Origin: Blasia pusilla | Taxonomy: Eukaryota; Marchantiophyta; Marchantiopsida; Blasiales | DNA length: 64,000 nt | Assembly: GCA_050084515.1 (NCBI GenBank) | Contig: CM114273.1 | Coordinates: 41,230,001-41,294,000 of the forward strand | Direction of reading: 5' to 3' | Position numbers and translations under genes: made by a program | The notes under the pieces: generated by a model | The model's input: only the letters and a program-made list of their open reading frames with translations | What the model was told of the DNA's origin: nothing | Databases searched by the model: none | Part shown: in pieces, positions 24,254-35,599 of the stretch | How positions within the stretch are numbered: position 1 is the first letter of the stretch | Layout: every line of letters begins with the position of its first letter

Positions 24254-24316
24254 ATGATCATCCCCTGGAATTGGGAGCAGATTCGGATGCATAGCTATTA
24301 TCCTCCGCCTCGTCAG
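24254..24316 (+). other. Possible short upstream reading frame in the leader
   Basis: An ATG at 24254 opens 21 codons reading MIIPWNWEQIRMHSYYPPPR and one more residue, ending exactly at a candidate donor (CAG then GTACCC). If it is joined to the acceptor ending at 24478, it stops three codons later. That makes it a candidate upstream ORF rather than the main start. The splice is inferred. Confidence 0.25.
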
Positions 24317-24992
24317 GTACCCAATTCCATTCCATTCCCTTTCCGTATGCATTCGGCGGCCTCCTTTCTTTCCGATTGCGGCACTTTCCCTTCTCTCTCT
24401 CTCTCTCTCTCTGTGCACTTGTTACTTGCCCCATCTCTTTCTGTTACGCGCACTTCTCTCCCCGTCCCTTTCCTGCAGCTGCTGCACTGAGCCGCTGCGC
24501 CGGGAGATTGCCTGGGTCTTCCGCCACAACTCCACGAATTTGAAAATTCGTCGCTACGTCGGGAAGCTGGAAGGGGTTTTTGGTTGGTCTTTGGAGTGTA
24601 CTGAATTAATTCTCCTACTCCGCTCACTACAATGGGCTATTACTCCTCTTCTGGCATAGTGCGTCCGCTGTGGGCGCCTGGCCCTTGCAGTTCTTTATGC
24701 ACTAATGCCTTATCACGCCGCCCGCTCTGTTGGTGGGTGTCGGTGGGTACGTTCTTCCTCGCGTATTCTTTCCGACTCATGTGTCATGGAATCGACAGAA
24801 AGGTAGTGCGAGAATGCAGCGGCAAAGAAGTGCGTGGGAGGGTTCGGACATGTGCGTGATACCGGATTGTGCGGCTGCTTGCGTGCAGGTCTTGGGTGAC
24901 GTATCGCTTATTATTATTATTATCAATTCGGGAGTCAGTTCATCACTTCGAGGTACTGGGTTCTTCGCTTCAGGCTCGGAAGAGCTCCGGGC

Positions 24993-27900
24993 ATGGCTGC
25001 AGCAACAGCGGTAGAGGTAAGTGCGCGATTGCATGCAGAGCCACTCGTAATTTACGATCTTGAAACAAAATCTTTACTATAATCTTTGGATTGCCATCCA
25101 TCCTATCCTCGCTGCATCGACATGATCCCAGCTTCTAAAGATACCCGTTAAGAGTGTCCGGCAGCAATGTCCCGTGTCCTGTGCCCCTCCTCTCGAGATG
25201 GAGGTGTATGGGGTTTTACTTTAAGAGACAGGTTCTTCATGGATAGGCTGGGTGGGGTTGTGTTGGTGCGCAGTCAACAGGAACGCGTAGAGCTGTTGTA
25301 AGGAGTGAGAAATTCATGGAATGGCAGCGAGAATTGAGCAGGTACGTGTTGCAGTAGAGTGAGACGTCGAAGCTAGCCAGTTTATCGAGCTTTAGGATCT
25401 GTGCAAGACGGACAAGGGTTATGAAAGAGCCGAGCACTACTGGTTATGGTAATTCGTGTTCTCACAAGGCTTGGTGGTTTGTCTGAGTTCCAGTTCTCGG
25501 GCTACCTATGGTGGGCGAAAACGCCACGAAGAGTTTGACATCGTGGAGGCTTCTGGTGTGAAGAAGTGTTGCCCAAAAAGGTGGGTGTCTCATACCTAGT
25601 GGAGACAGCGGCCTGTCCTGTCTTTCGAGAGCTCTTGTGGCCCCAATTCCTCATCGTATCCCCCAGTCTAGAAGGAAATACAGGACATGAATAAAAGAAG
25701 ATTGGGGAACTCATCCGAAGTACAAGAATGTATCCATCGCATCCCAACTCTAGCATGAGGATGAGTCTCGGTCCCATCCAAACGGAACAGTCGCTTGATG
25801 CTGCGTCTGAAAAACTGGGTGTGGTTGATGTTACCTTGCCCTTTCTGGTAATGTCGGACATCATTGCTATGGTCGTCCGACCGCTGTGAGGATGCTTCTG
25901 TCACTGTGACGCTTAGCGTTGGAGCTCCCGATTGAGTGCATTAGAATGGAGCAGAATCCTGGGTTCAGCTCTCTGGGTCCCGCGGGTAGTCCATCAGATG
26001 AAGCAATGTTGAAGTGAAGACTCGACAGTGAGTCGGTCATACATTTAGTGGATGGATCTCGATGCATTGAATGCTCAGGTTCAGATCGTAGTTGGATACT
26101 TTCGGTCTTGCTCGATGTGAGCTAAGGTCTGGAGGATGCCCAAGTGCTTGACACACGCGATGGAGAAGGCTCTAAGTGAATTGCTACTTTGGGACCTTTA
26201 CAGTACTGAAGAAGGAGCGAAGCCTCAACAAGTTCAAGAAGGCCCTGACGTGAGGGAACCAGATGGAGAAGAACCTACGGGAGAGTCGAATGCTGGTGAG
26301 GGAAATGGAGCCAATCAAAGAGCAAAGGTCAAAAAGCAACAACATCAGCGGCAGAGGTCGGAAGTCAAGAAGCCTCGCCGGGATAATGAAATTGATGAAA
26401 AGAAAATTATTTGTGAGCAAAAGAAGGACAAGTCCCCACCACCAGCAGACGGAGAATTGGGAAGAATGCGAAGATGTAAGCAGCAGCTCCCTCAACCTTC
26501 CCAAGGTGCCCAACCTAAACGTCAACCACAGCCCCAAGGATCAACACAGCAGCAACAACCATCGTCCCAGCAAGAGCAGGAGATAAGCTTGACCCAACCG
26601 ATTAGCAGACGAAGACAGAGGCGGTTGCCAAGATCTTTCACTCCTCCCAAGGAAGAGAAAGAAATCGAAAGAGTTTTGAGGTCATTAACTAGGTACTACA
26701 TGGAAAGACCACTTACGTATTTCTCCACGGTGGATGGGTGATACAGATTGGTGTAACCATGTCGTGTAGAGCACCTTTACCATGTTATTCTGTCAAGGTG
26801 GTTTAATGCATCCGTTCATCAGTGGAGCTGTTCAAAGGCATTGAAGGAAGAAACATTTACGGGATGTTGTTGTATGACAGATGACTTACATCATAATTTG
26901 ATCCCTCACAATTGTAGTGTTTGAATTCTCTAAATATGGCGAGTAATATTTATGATGCTTTGCAGGAACCGGGGTGGTGAGACTCCTCCACCACCACCTG
27001 CAGTACCGGCAGGAAAAGGCACCAAGCGGTCGAAGCGAGTGGCGCAGAGACTGGCCAATGAGGAACCGCCTCCTCCACCTCTGAAGCTCCCAAAGCTGCA
27101 GTTGGTACTTACTCGGAAAGAGATACAGGAAGACTGGGTGAAAATAACTGGCCACAAGTATACCGGAAAGCCAAAGAAGTCAACTATTGTCCAGAGGGTG
27201 TGTATACACTTGCTTGCAGTATCATGGATGAGAGATAGTGTCTTGAACTCAATTTTAGTCTTTTCGTAGGTCACATTTTCACAAACTGCAGGCACTTTTC
27301 TGATTCCTTTTTGTAATGTTACAGGGATTAGGACTTTGTACTTCTTTGACCTGCCCTTCCTCCATTCGCTATCTCAATGAACCCCAATGTGAGTACCTGC
27401 GTAGTTGTTCAAAAAGTTCAGTTGTTTTGTTGTTGGAAACTTCAAGCTCAAATGTCACATGAATTAAATAGTGTATGCCATTGTTGATCAGATAACGAGG
27501 GTGTGAATGGGCATTCTGAGACCTTGCAATCTTTTTCTAAGTTGAACTGAAGGCTAGGGAGAAAGTAGTTGGCTCATCTACTAGGGTAAATTGAGCTGGT
27601 TAAGTGGAATGCAAGCTCCCTAGTCCCAAGGTGAAGCTCCATTTGTGTCGGACTAAGGAGGTTTAACCCCATCTTGAGGATCCTGAGTTACAGGTTTTGG
27701 GCATCAGCACTCCGGGTAAAACTGTCATGTAGAGGATAAACGAGTACTGAACGAGGTTAAAGTATTCTTCAAGGCAGATGTTTTGTTCTTGGGATCTAGT
27801 TGAATGAACATAGGTTCAGCAGATGTAAACACCCTGGGTGCCTTGGTGGTTGACACGCTACAGAGTCTTTAAGAAAGTGATCACACAGAAGGGCACAAGA

Positions 27901-29258
27901 AGCCAGAGTAAACCTATCTGGGTCACTGATTTGTACTCAGAATTTGGGAGCTACATCTCTTGTGAACGTGTTTCATTTAACCGGTTACTATGTGTTACTG
28001 ACTTCCTAAGTCTCCTAATCTCTATGCAAGTAAGGGCTTTCTCCATTGCGTTGCAGACAAGGTTTTTCCACTTCGTGTCAGTCAGCAAAGTCATGGTTGT
28101 ATTCTGCCTTATCTTGCAGACTGTTGCAAGTTTGTAGATGAAGGATTTGGAGGCAGAATAATCCTTTGGCTCTACGATAAATTTCTTATCAGTCCTTTCG
28201 GGATCCAATTCACTGCGACTGTGTCACAGATTTGTGATCCCGCATGCCATTATCCATCCTTGTCCATATACATATGTATACAGCGAGGGTGGTATAGAAT
28301 ATCTGAAGTTTGCATTATCTTTCATGTCCAGGCTTTGTATCCGTTCGGAATGCCACCGGCTGAATCCTTAGCCAGTCCTTTGGTCAAGATGAACACCTGT
28401 TGGGTTCATTTTCTGAATGAAGTTCCCATTTCATCTTTAAAGGTCTAGTTGATCAAAATATTTGGTTGCTTCATGCAAGGTGCTCCTTTCTCTAGATGTA
28501 TGGGCCTGGGTTCTTCCTGGTGATCCATTGGCCCAGAACATGTGGCAGGGGTACAGTGCCACTTTTGTCCCGTAATCCCCGAGATTGTTTGCTAGCTTGC
28601 TGGTTGGTTAACAGACCTGGTCTACTTGGATGTGTAAACCTGATTAAGGACTTCAATTAGTCTATTTTTACCAGATGTCCTAAATTTTACAGGGTCTGTT
28701 TGCAAGAATCACGTGGCCTTTGGAAGTGGGATCTTCCCACGAGAAGAGCTGCGAGTTGAATCCATCCACGTTAGGTGAGTTCTAGGAGCTGAATTTGAAT
28801 CACCTGGAGCTGAAGAGTGAAAAATCTCCCAAGCTCTTTCATTGACAAGTTGAGCTTCTCTGAGGTCTCAGGCCCTTCCTTCAGATTGCCATGTGTTTGG
28901 AATTGTTTGAGTTGTTGACCTACGGTTTAAGGGTGCTAAGGTTTGTACCATTTGGGTACATCAGGTCCTATGAGCCCTACCCCTCCTGTCCTAGGAACTG
29001 GGAGGAACAATCCTACTGTTGCTAGTTTGGCCTGGTTTCGGGAGAGAAAACTAAGCTGAATGAGAGTGAGGGTGGCTTGCCTCACTTCCGTTGAAGCCCT
29101 GAGTTCCCACCACCCTTTTCATCCTGGTCGGCAAGTTGTATTAGTTGACTTGGCTGACTCTGTAGGAAACTGTGTACTCCACAACATTTACTGATGGGTT
29201 TCACCAATACTGACCTGGTCCTTGTTTCAGGATGGGTGCAGGTGTGGTCGCTTGCTAA
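24993..29258 (+). CDS. DUF1639-family protein (multi-exon)
   Basis: The conserved core is LTRKEIQEDWVKITGHK followed by a lysine-rich PKK and VQR, matching the plant DUF1639 signature (L-T-R-E-E-I-E-E-D, then T-G, R-P-K-K, V-Q-R). The role of the family is not established. Proposed exons are: 24973-25016 with ATG at 24993 in GGGCATGGC and a perfect AG/GTAAGT donor (product starts MAAATAVE); 26127-26692, a long Gln/Lys/Glu-rich, probably disordered stretch; 26966-27197 with proline runs and the DUF1639 core; 27325-27388; 28693-28774; and 29231-29258 with a TAA stop. All junctions keep phase, giving about 331 residues. The 26693-26965 intron is the firmest. The acceptor at 26126 is weak, so translation may instead start at the ATG at 26136, just after an in-frame TGA. 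The exons after 27197 are uncertain, because the FPG-L-W-L tail common in the family is absent. Confidence 0.6.
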
Positions 29259-29407
29259 GGACGCTGCTAGAATGAATCTACTGTCCTTCAAGTTTCCACA
29301 GTGGAGATCAAACACATTCTTTTTTAGATTACATCATTATTTGTGCTGCAAGCCCTCTGAAAGCACAGCAAGTTGAGGTGGTTGTATATTAGAGGTAAAT
29401 TTTGGAA

Positions 29408-29413
29408 AATAAA
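29408..29413 (+). other. Candidate polyadenylation signal
   Basis: AATAAA lies about 150 bases past the proposed stop of the DUF1639 gene, in a sensible place for its 3' end. A second AATAAA is at 30409-30414. Confidence 0.35.
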
Positions 29414-29482
29414 TGCAAGGAGTAGTCATTAGGACTTCATGCAGGACCTGCAATCAAGGTCTATTCTCCACTGACCATCATT

Positions 29483-30430
29483 TTGTCAACCTTGCCTGCC
29501 CTAAAGAAAGAGTTCAGGGAAAGTTCAACGATTGTAAAGATGCAGAAGCCTGTTGGCACAGGTTTGGTGTGTAAAGACTGCCCTTCCTTCAGTGTTCCGT
29601 CAGTATTTAGATCTGATACTCTGACATTGCTTTGGCGTTGTGTGTGCTGGCCAGTAGACTCAACAAGACTTTACTGCCGCACTCCGTATACCACTGAAAT
29701 GTTTACTATTCTTCCGATGCTGGCAGCCAGCATGAGAATTTTCCCAGCATTGCCCCCACATAGAGTCAGATATATCGTTTCAGAGCCCCATAGAGATCGC
29801 ATTGGAAAAATCTCTGCACATCAATTAGCTCGTGATTTTGACGATGAGCTACTTCACAGAAATAGCGTGTCCATAAACATAGATAGGGCAATAGTGTTTT
29901 GATCCTGTTGGAAATCCAAACCCTAAAACATGCTTCGAGCGACACAAAGACCTTCAAATGTTCTGAGAGTAGATACATCAAATGTCCGCGAGTCTGCCTG
30001 TTCTGCGGAATCAGCCACGGCGAGCAGTCCCAGGACCATTTCTTGGTAGTACGCGCACATCGTTCGAATATAGTCTATGACTGCTGTGTTGTCGGGATTT
30101 CTCCTCCGGCTTTGGCCTTCACAGCTCAATGGACGCAACATCTTGTGTGTCGTGGAGTATCGTGATGGAGGGATACCGGAAATCTCCAAGATATTCTGCT
30201 ACAGCAACCTAGCCTGTGGAGAAAACAACAGGCTGAGGATAAGAAGGGGCCCAAATTGCTACAGATCTGTGGAAGTATGGGGAAAGTCGGAAGTGCTCAG
30301 TCTGCCACAGCGGTTCAGTACTGGGAACGTTGGACATGCGTTCAGTTCCTATTAGCAGCACGCAGTTTCGTAGATTCCGGAGTGTAGATAGCTCGTGAAA
30401 AGGCAACAAATAAAATGGGGAATCCAGAAA
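29483..30430 (+). other. Exon-like sequence of unclear gene
   Basis: This stretch is balanced in GC and has several coding-like pieces on the + strand that do not share one frame. The 29483-29902 frame ends with a charged segment (HQLARDFDDELLHRNSVSIN) after a possible acceptor TTTCAG at 29785-29790. An ATG at 29930 opens 39 codons. A frame from about 30160 to 30379 includes SLWRKQQAEDKKGPKLLQ and VQYWERWTCVQFLLAARSF. AATAAA at 30409 would close it. It may be the 3' part of the DUF1639 transcription unit, a separate small gene or a pseudogene. I could not build a phase-consistent model. Confidence 0.25.
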
Positions 30431-33285
30431 GTGCTACGCTTTTAGTGTACGGAATCGAAAGCGAGATCTGCACTGTAATATAGTGGATGAAGATGTAGCG
30501 TAAGGTCTCTGCGAATTCAGTGAAGGTGATCTGTGGCTCACGCCAGTATATAATTCACAGTAGAATCTACTTTTTGTACCTTTCCCACCGATTTATGTTA
30601 TTAGGATGGAGTGTCTATTTTTCTTTCTTTTTTTCTCTATTAGTGAGGATCTGGTATTCCATCATGGTATATATCCCACCTACACATGTTAATTTCAACC
30701 AAAGAGACTTTCATTTGAGAAGAAATTCATCTGTATTCATGGAAATAATTTGATATTCATTTGAGAATATTTTGAAAATGGATGATCTTTTGGTATTCGC
30801 TTTAAAGAAAGATTTTTTTACTTACACTCGATTTACGTATTAAATCTCTCCTCTTATTTTCATTTTAATATATGTAAGATATATTCAATTTTTTTCATTT
30901 GCTACTAAAAACGTCTCAAAATTTTCTATCTTTACATTTCTTAATTTTCAACATTTAATTTTAAGGGGAAATCTTTTGTTACCTTTCCTTTTATAAATTA
31001 GTATGTTTTAAAAAAAAAAATTTCCCATTCATTAGGACCAGTGTTTTCAAAACTACAAAAGGATAATAATAATCTCGTGCACATACAAATATCTAGGTAA
31101 CGCCAATACTTAGTCCTCCCAAACTTGCACCTTTTCTCACTTCCTATCCAACAACGCACACTTTCCTGAAGTACTCGGCATTATGTATAGGGATACTAAA
31201 GTGGAAAAACGCCATGTTATCCAAGATGATGTCCTTTAGGAGCCTAGCGGCTCTTTCGGTTGGATAGTGAAAAACTTAACACTAATTTTATTGTCCTTGG
31301 AAACTTTCTACGCTCAAAAATTTTAGATGCAAAAAATTTCACCATCCTGTATGATCTCCACCACCCATGTGATGGATGGGGTTCTAAGTTGTGGGACCCC
31401 TTTTTCATAGCTCCTCAACTAGATTTCACCAACCCCCACTTCAAAATGGAGGCTTTTAGGGCCACATCCCATGCACACTTGTGACCATAGAGGGTTGTCA
31501 TTTTTTTTTCCCCCAAAACTCTCATGGACGCAAACATGGGTCTTGGCTACCTTGGATATCACCGAAAATAATTTTGTCACATTATCCATTGGTAAGTTGT
31601 TTTGGACACAAAAATGAATGGGGCTCTTATTGGCAAAAGAGCGTCCCATAACGTCTTCTTGGTATTTGACCATAAAATATGGACGACTTACCGTTCCGTC
31701 CAAATACATTTAAATTTTTTTAGATACCATACTAAATACACCTTATGACCTAAATAAACAAAAAAATCGGTTGGATGTCCGATCCTCCTCCTCCAACACC
31801 TGACATTCAACCGGACGTAAATCCATAAGAAAAGTCATGGATGTGACGTCTAGTGCTACGGCCTACAACTTGAGACATCCTATTAGGACATAAACTTTTG
31901 GACGTCCTCTAAGCTCCTGACAATAAAGTAAGGACAGTTTCTATTTATGTCCGAGGAACTCAATATTGAGAGTTTCCGCAACTTGGATGGACTAAAACAC
32001 ACACACAAATATATGTTCTTGCACGTCCGATGGTGAGAGTTCACCTCCGAGCACAATATAAAAATTATCACTTCATACTTCCGAGCCTAAAATACATTTT
32101 TGAGACACCGTACCAAAAGTTGTCTAAACGGAGGCCATCCATGGTAAGACCCTAATCAGAGATAACGGAAAGTCCACCGTTGACAGGTGCTATGAACCTA
32201 ATGGACGATACCGGTATGCGTAAATCCGTATATGGGCCCACCCATACCATAGGCTCCTTACGTGTCCCTAGTGGAGGGCCGACACATACATCGCGTGTCC
32301 TAAACTGCCGCCCCCTGCGGACATCTGTTTGTGTCCTTGGCTGTTACCCCGAAGGTACGGCCTCACACGCCATTGTGGACGGTATGTTAGTTACACCCAT
32401 TAACATCATTGTCCAATAGGTCAACGAACTAACTATCCGGACGATTCGGCGATACATTGGTTACAATCCTCTAGCATTTTTTATCCAAAAGATCAATCTA
32501 CTGTCCTGTGGTCTGTAATAAAACTTCCTGACGTGTTTCCGTATATATTTTATAGGGTACCGTACAAGGTGCTACAAGTTTGAATTTTCAATCACGACCC
32601 GTGTTCAAAGCTCTTTTTTAAGGACGCCAGTAAGATGTCTACTAGAGTTGTGGGTCGTTGGATAGGAGACCGTGCGGATGCACATACTATTTTAATAAAT
32701 AATAACAATTTATTTATTTAATATTATTTAGGAGTAGTTAAATTTGGAAAAAAGGAAATCTTAAAGATATTTAATTTTGCGCGATATGATTATTTTTGGA
32801 GAATATTAAGAGAAAATTAAAAAATAGATAAAAGAAAGGCAAGAATTGAATACATATTGTGCAAACATCATTTTATGCCCATTGTTCAATTTAAAAAAAA
32901 TCTATATTATAATGTGCTAGCCGTATGCAAGATGAAAAAATAATAAGATAATAGGACAAAATAGCAACATGAATAGATGGGTAGAATTTTTTTCCTCCAC
33001 CTCATACTATAATAGATCATCAAAAGTGTATGTAAGAAATAATAATCTGATAAATTAAAAAAACCCCAAAAGAATAATTTTATTCTTTGACTCACATTTG
33101 ATTTGAATATATTTTAAAGAAAATGGAATAGATGCTTTCAAAATTTTATGGAAGAGTGGAATCATTGAGGGGAGTGGAATATGATTTAAATTTTAAATGA
33201 GGAGTGGAATTATTTAGAAGAGCGGAATATTATTATTCTTTTGAGATTTAAAAAAATAAAAATTATATTCAATTTTTGAAATGAG
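30431..33285. other. Intergenic DNA, nothing recognised
   Basis: The flanks are AT-rich and the interior (31.1-32.6 kb) has a more mixed composition. The frames at 31260-31484 and 32180-32419 have no recognisable motif. No repeat boundaries were identified. Confidence 0.45.
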
Positions 33286-33315
33286 AACATGATTATTTTT
33301 AAAAATAATCATGTT
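33286..33315. repeat. Perfect 30-bp AT palindrome
   Basis: Each arm is AACATGATTATTTTT, with no spacer. It lies in very AT-rich DNA, where palindromes arise easily, but 15 exact pairs including a C and two G/C steps is more than usual. Confidence 0.7.
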
Positions 33316-34447
33316 AAATCATATTCCATATTTTGGGAAAGGAACATGAATTTGAATGGAAAAAGGAAATGATTTAGATAATTAAATTTAACTTATAATT
33401 TAATAAGTGGATGTTGTTTTGGTAGGAAAAGTGGAAAGGGAACAATAGAAATGGCAGGAATTCATTTAAGGGGTCCCCTAATGAATTAATGTAACCTTGA
33501 CGGTCCCTTGAAAATGTTTTAACTTAACTGAAATGGTTATGGATGAGTGAAATTATCTACAAGAGTTAGGTATTACTTAAAATTGAAATGCTATCACTCT
33601 TCAAAGATTTATAAAAATGTAGATTATACTTCAATTTTTTTAATGTTTATAAATTATAAGGAAATTCATTTTCGGACACACGTTAGCATGGTAATTAAGA
33701 AATTCAATTTCGTGCGTAAAAGACGAGCATGCTAACAAGTAATTATAATCGAAAAACCCTCCCTCCCCTTCCATCTCTTTCCTTTGGCTTCTTTATTCAA
33801 ACTCCCTCCCCTAATCTCTTTTTCTTTTGAACGTACATGTATGTGTCACAAGTGAGAATGGTCTTTGGAAGAGGCATGTCAAATTTCGGAGAACCCTCCT
33901 AGAAGGCGGCCCTTATGTTATTATAAGAGTTTGATAATTAATATTAGTAGTTTGTTGTTTGCGCTTCATATGCATGTGATGGAATGTTGAATTTCTAGAA
34001 TTTAATATTCTATAAATCACATTAAAAAATAAATAATTTGTTTCAATATTAATGAATGGGTGTGCAGACTACGTGTCCACGTCGAGCCCGCGTCTGGCCC
34101 GCACAGGCATCGCCTAAAAATGAGTGGCAAGAATCGGCGGCGAATTGCTGGGTTGGTCAAGCCCGAGTCTATATTACGAGCAGTGTGGGCCACGAGAACT
34201 CGAGGCGAGACTTGGAAACCTATTGTGGTGATAATTCTTGGATCAATATCAATACGACTTTTGCATCATTAAGAGAATTAGCACGAGGACAAGCACAATA
34301 ATTTCTCAAGAACTTATTGCATATTTATGTAAGTCCTAATAGGTTAGTCGAAATGTAAGGACACAATTCAACAACAAATTGAAAATTTATGCTCTAGTTC
34401 ATAAAAGCCTAGATTGCAAAAAAGTCATTTTGAGGATTCTCACTAGC
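33316..34447. other. AT-rich intergenic DNA, nothing recognised
   Basis: A short GC-richer patch at 34060-34220 carries two overlapping open frames with arginine-rich products. Neither has a known motif. Confidence 0.45.
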
Positions 34448-34771
34448 ATTGTTGCACAAAAGCGGACAAGTCCCTCCCTTGGACATACATGAACGCAAAA
34501 GTCTCGACATGGATTGCAAAAGGTGGGGCCCACAATTTATGGTTCATGATGGAAGGCTGGGTAAGGTCGAGGGCGAGTGGGGCAACAAGAGGAGAAGAAG
34601 TGGGGAAGGAGGAAGAAAGAAATGAGAAAGTATGGAACACATAGGCAAGTGGGGGGAATGAGAAAGAAGGGGAAGAAGGAACCCACATGGAGAAGTCCGT
34701 CCATAGGATGAATGCAAATCCATGGATATTAACATCTCCACAGACACGGACTTTGTCAATATGTAACCTTG
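34448..34771 (-). mobile_element. Non-autonomous TIR element (copy 2)
   Basis: Its reverse complement aligns end to end with 7173-7502, including AAGGTTACA at the left and TTTTGTGCAACAATG at the right. One TIR has changed GGTTGCA to GGTTACA. The pyrimidine-rich middle gives the apparent Ser/Phe/Pro-rich frames seen on the - strand, which are not genes. Confidence 0.6.
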
Positions 34772-35109
34772 CTCATTAGAAAATCCTTCCATGGGACCAT
34801 GATTTAGTATTCAAGATTTGATTAGAAGTAGTTGAACTTGTGAAAGGGTATTCAATTTGTATTTTTTTTAAATCACTATAAAAATTGGAATTTGACATAA
34901 CTAAATTTACATAAGTTTAAGAAAAACATATCCAAAGATATACATCAAGAAATTTTGACTTATGTGTATGAAATAATAAGGATTACGAATGTATTTTACA
35001 AGGGAGAAAAACCATAGATAAAATGGTCCTTAAAACCCACCATGGACAAATAGAAATTGAATGCAATCAAAGAGTTAATAACATTCAAGATTAAAGTCCA
35101 CTTATTAAA

Positions 35110-35346
35110 CTCAAGTCGCACGTTCAGTAGTCACAAGGCCAAGGTGGGGCCAATGGGAAGGGAAGCGGGTTGTGAGAGATGGGGGGATGCATTGTCGTAA
35201 GTTGGAAGTGGGCCTAGGTATGGATTATCATAAAGGTGCGTGAAAATTTCCCGCGTTGAAAAGTTTGTTCATAAAACAAAGATAAGTATGTAGACTTGCA
35301 GATATTTGCAGACACACACTTTTTTTGGGTGCAACCTTGCATTTAG
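35110..35346. repeat. Partial copy of the GGTTGCA TIR family
   Basis: It ends TTTTTTTGGGTGCAACCTTG, the outer end of the family. It also holds AAGGTGGGGCC, as in the interior of the full copies. The other end is not clear. Confidence 0.35.
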
Positions 35347-35514
35347 TTAATTTCCAAACCTTCTGTAACCAAGTTTTATCATTATGTTAGAAAGTTGGAG
35401 GCACGTTTATGTTAAGTCCATGAAAAACTAAAGAATTTCATGTAGATAACAAAATGTTGATAAGAGAGATAGGATTATCCCATGAATTACTTTATATAGT
35501 TCTACTCGTTGAAG

Positions 35515-35551
35515 GAACCACCACAACACGAAAAAGGTGTTGTGGTGGTTC
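35515..35551. repeat. Perfect 15-bp hairpin with 7-base loop
   Basis: The arms are GAACCACCACAACAC and GTGTTGTGGTGGTTC, the loop is GAAAAAG, and CTCTTTTT follows on the + strand. It has high stem stability in an AT-rich setting. No gene flanks it. Confidence 0.8.
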
Positions 35552-35599
35552 TCTTTTTAACTAGTGGTACCAATGCAATATCGCATTGTATCGACATAT

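Larger units (their letters stand above)
22780..24992 (+). promoter_or_regulatory. GC-rich promoter and leader region of the DUF1639 gene
   Basis: This is the most GC-rich part of the window, rich in CpG. It holds several microsatellites: a poly-C run (23172-23194), GTA runs (23353-23367), GA runs (23508-23528), a CGTG run (23815-23831) and CT runs (24392-24412). Plant genes often carry CT/GA tracts near the transcription start. Likely leader introns exist, because GTACCC follows TCAG at 24317 and a good acceptor TTCCTGCAG ends at 24478. The exact start of transcription cannot be read from the sequence. Confidence 0.45.

Noticed and set aside
28139-28448. 103-codon open stretch following a possible acceptor (CTTGCAG at about 28120) as a DUF1639 exon
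   Set aside because: It can be joined in phase, but the 28693-28774 exon has better splice sites at both ends, and the stretch has no similarity to the family.
34448-34771. Ser/Phe/Pro-rich - strand frames as secreted proteins
   Set aside because: They come from the pyrimidine-rich centre of the TIR element, and the same composition occurs in the copy at 7.2-7.5 kb.
35515-35560. Hairpin plus T-run as a bacterial-type terminator
   Set aside because: The window is nuclear plant DNA and no gene ends here; only the hairpin itself is reported.
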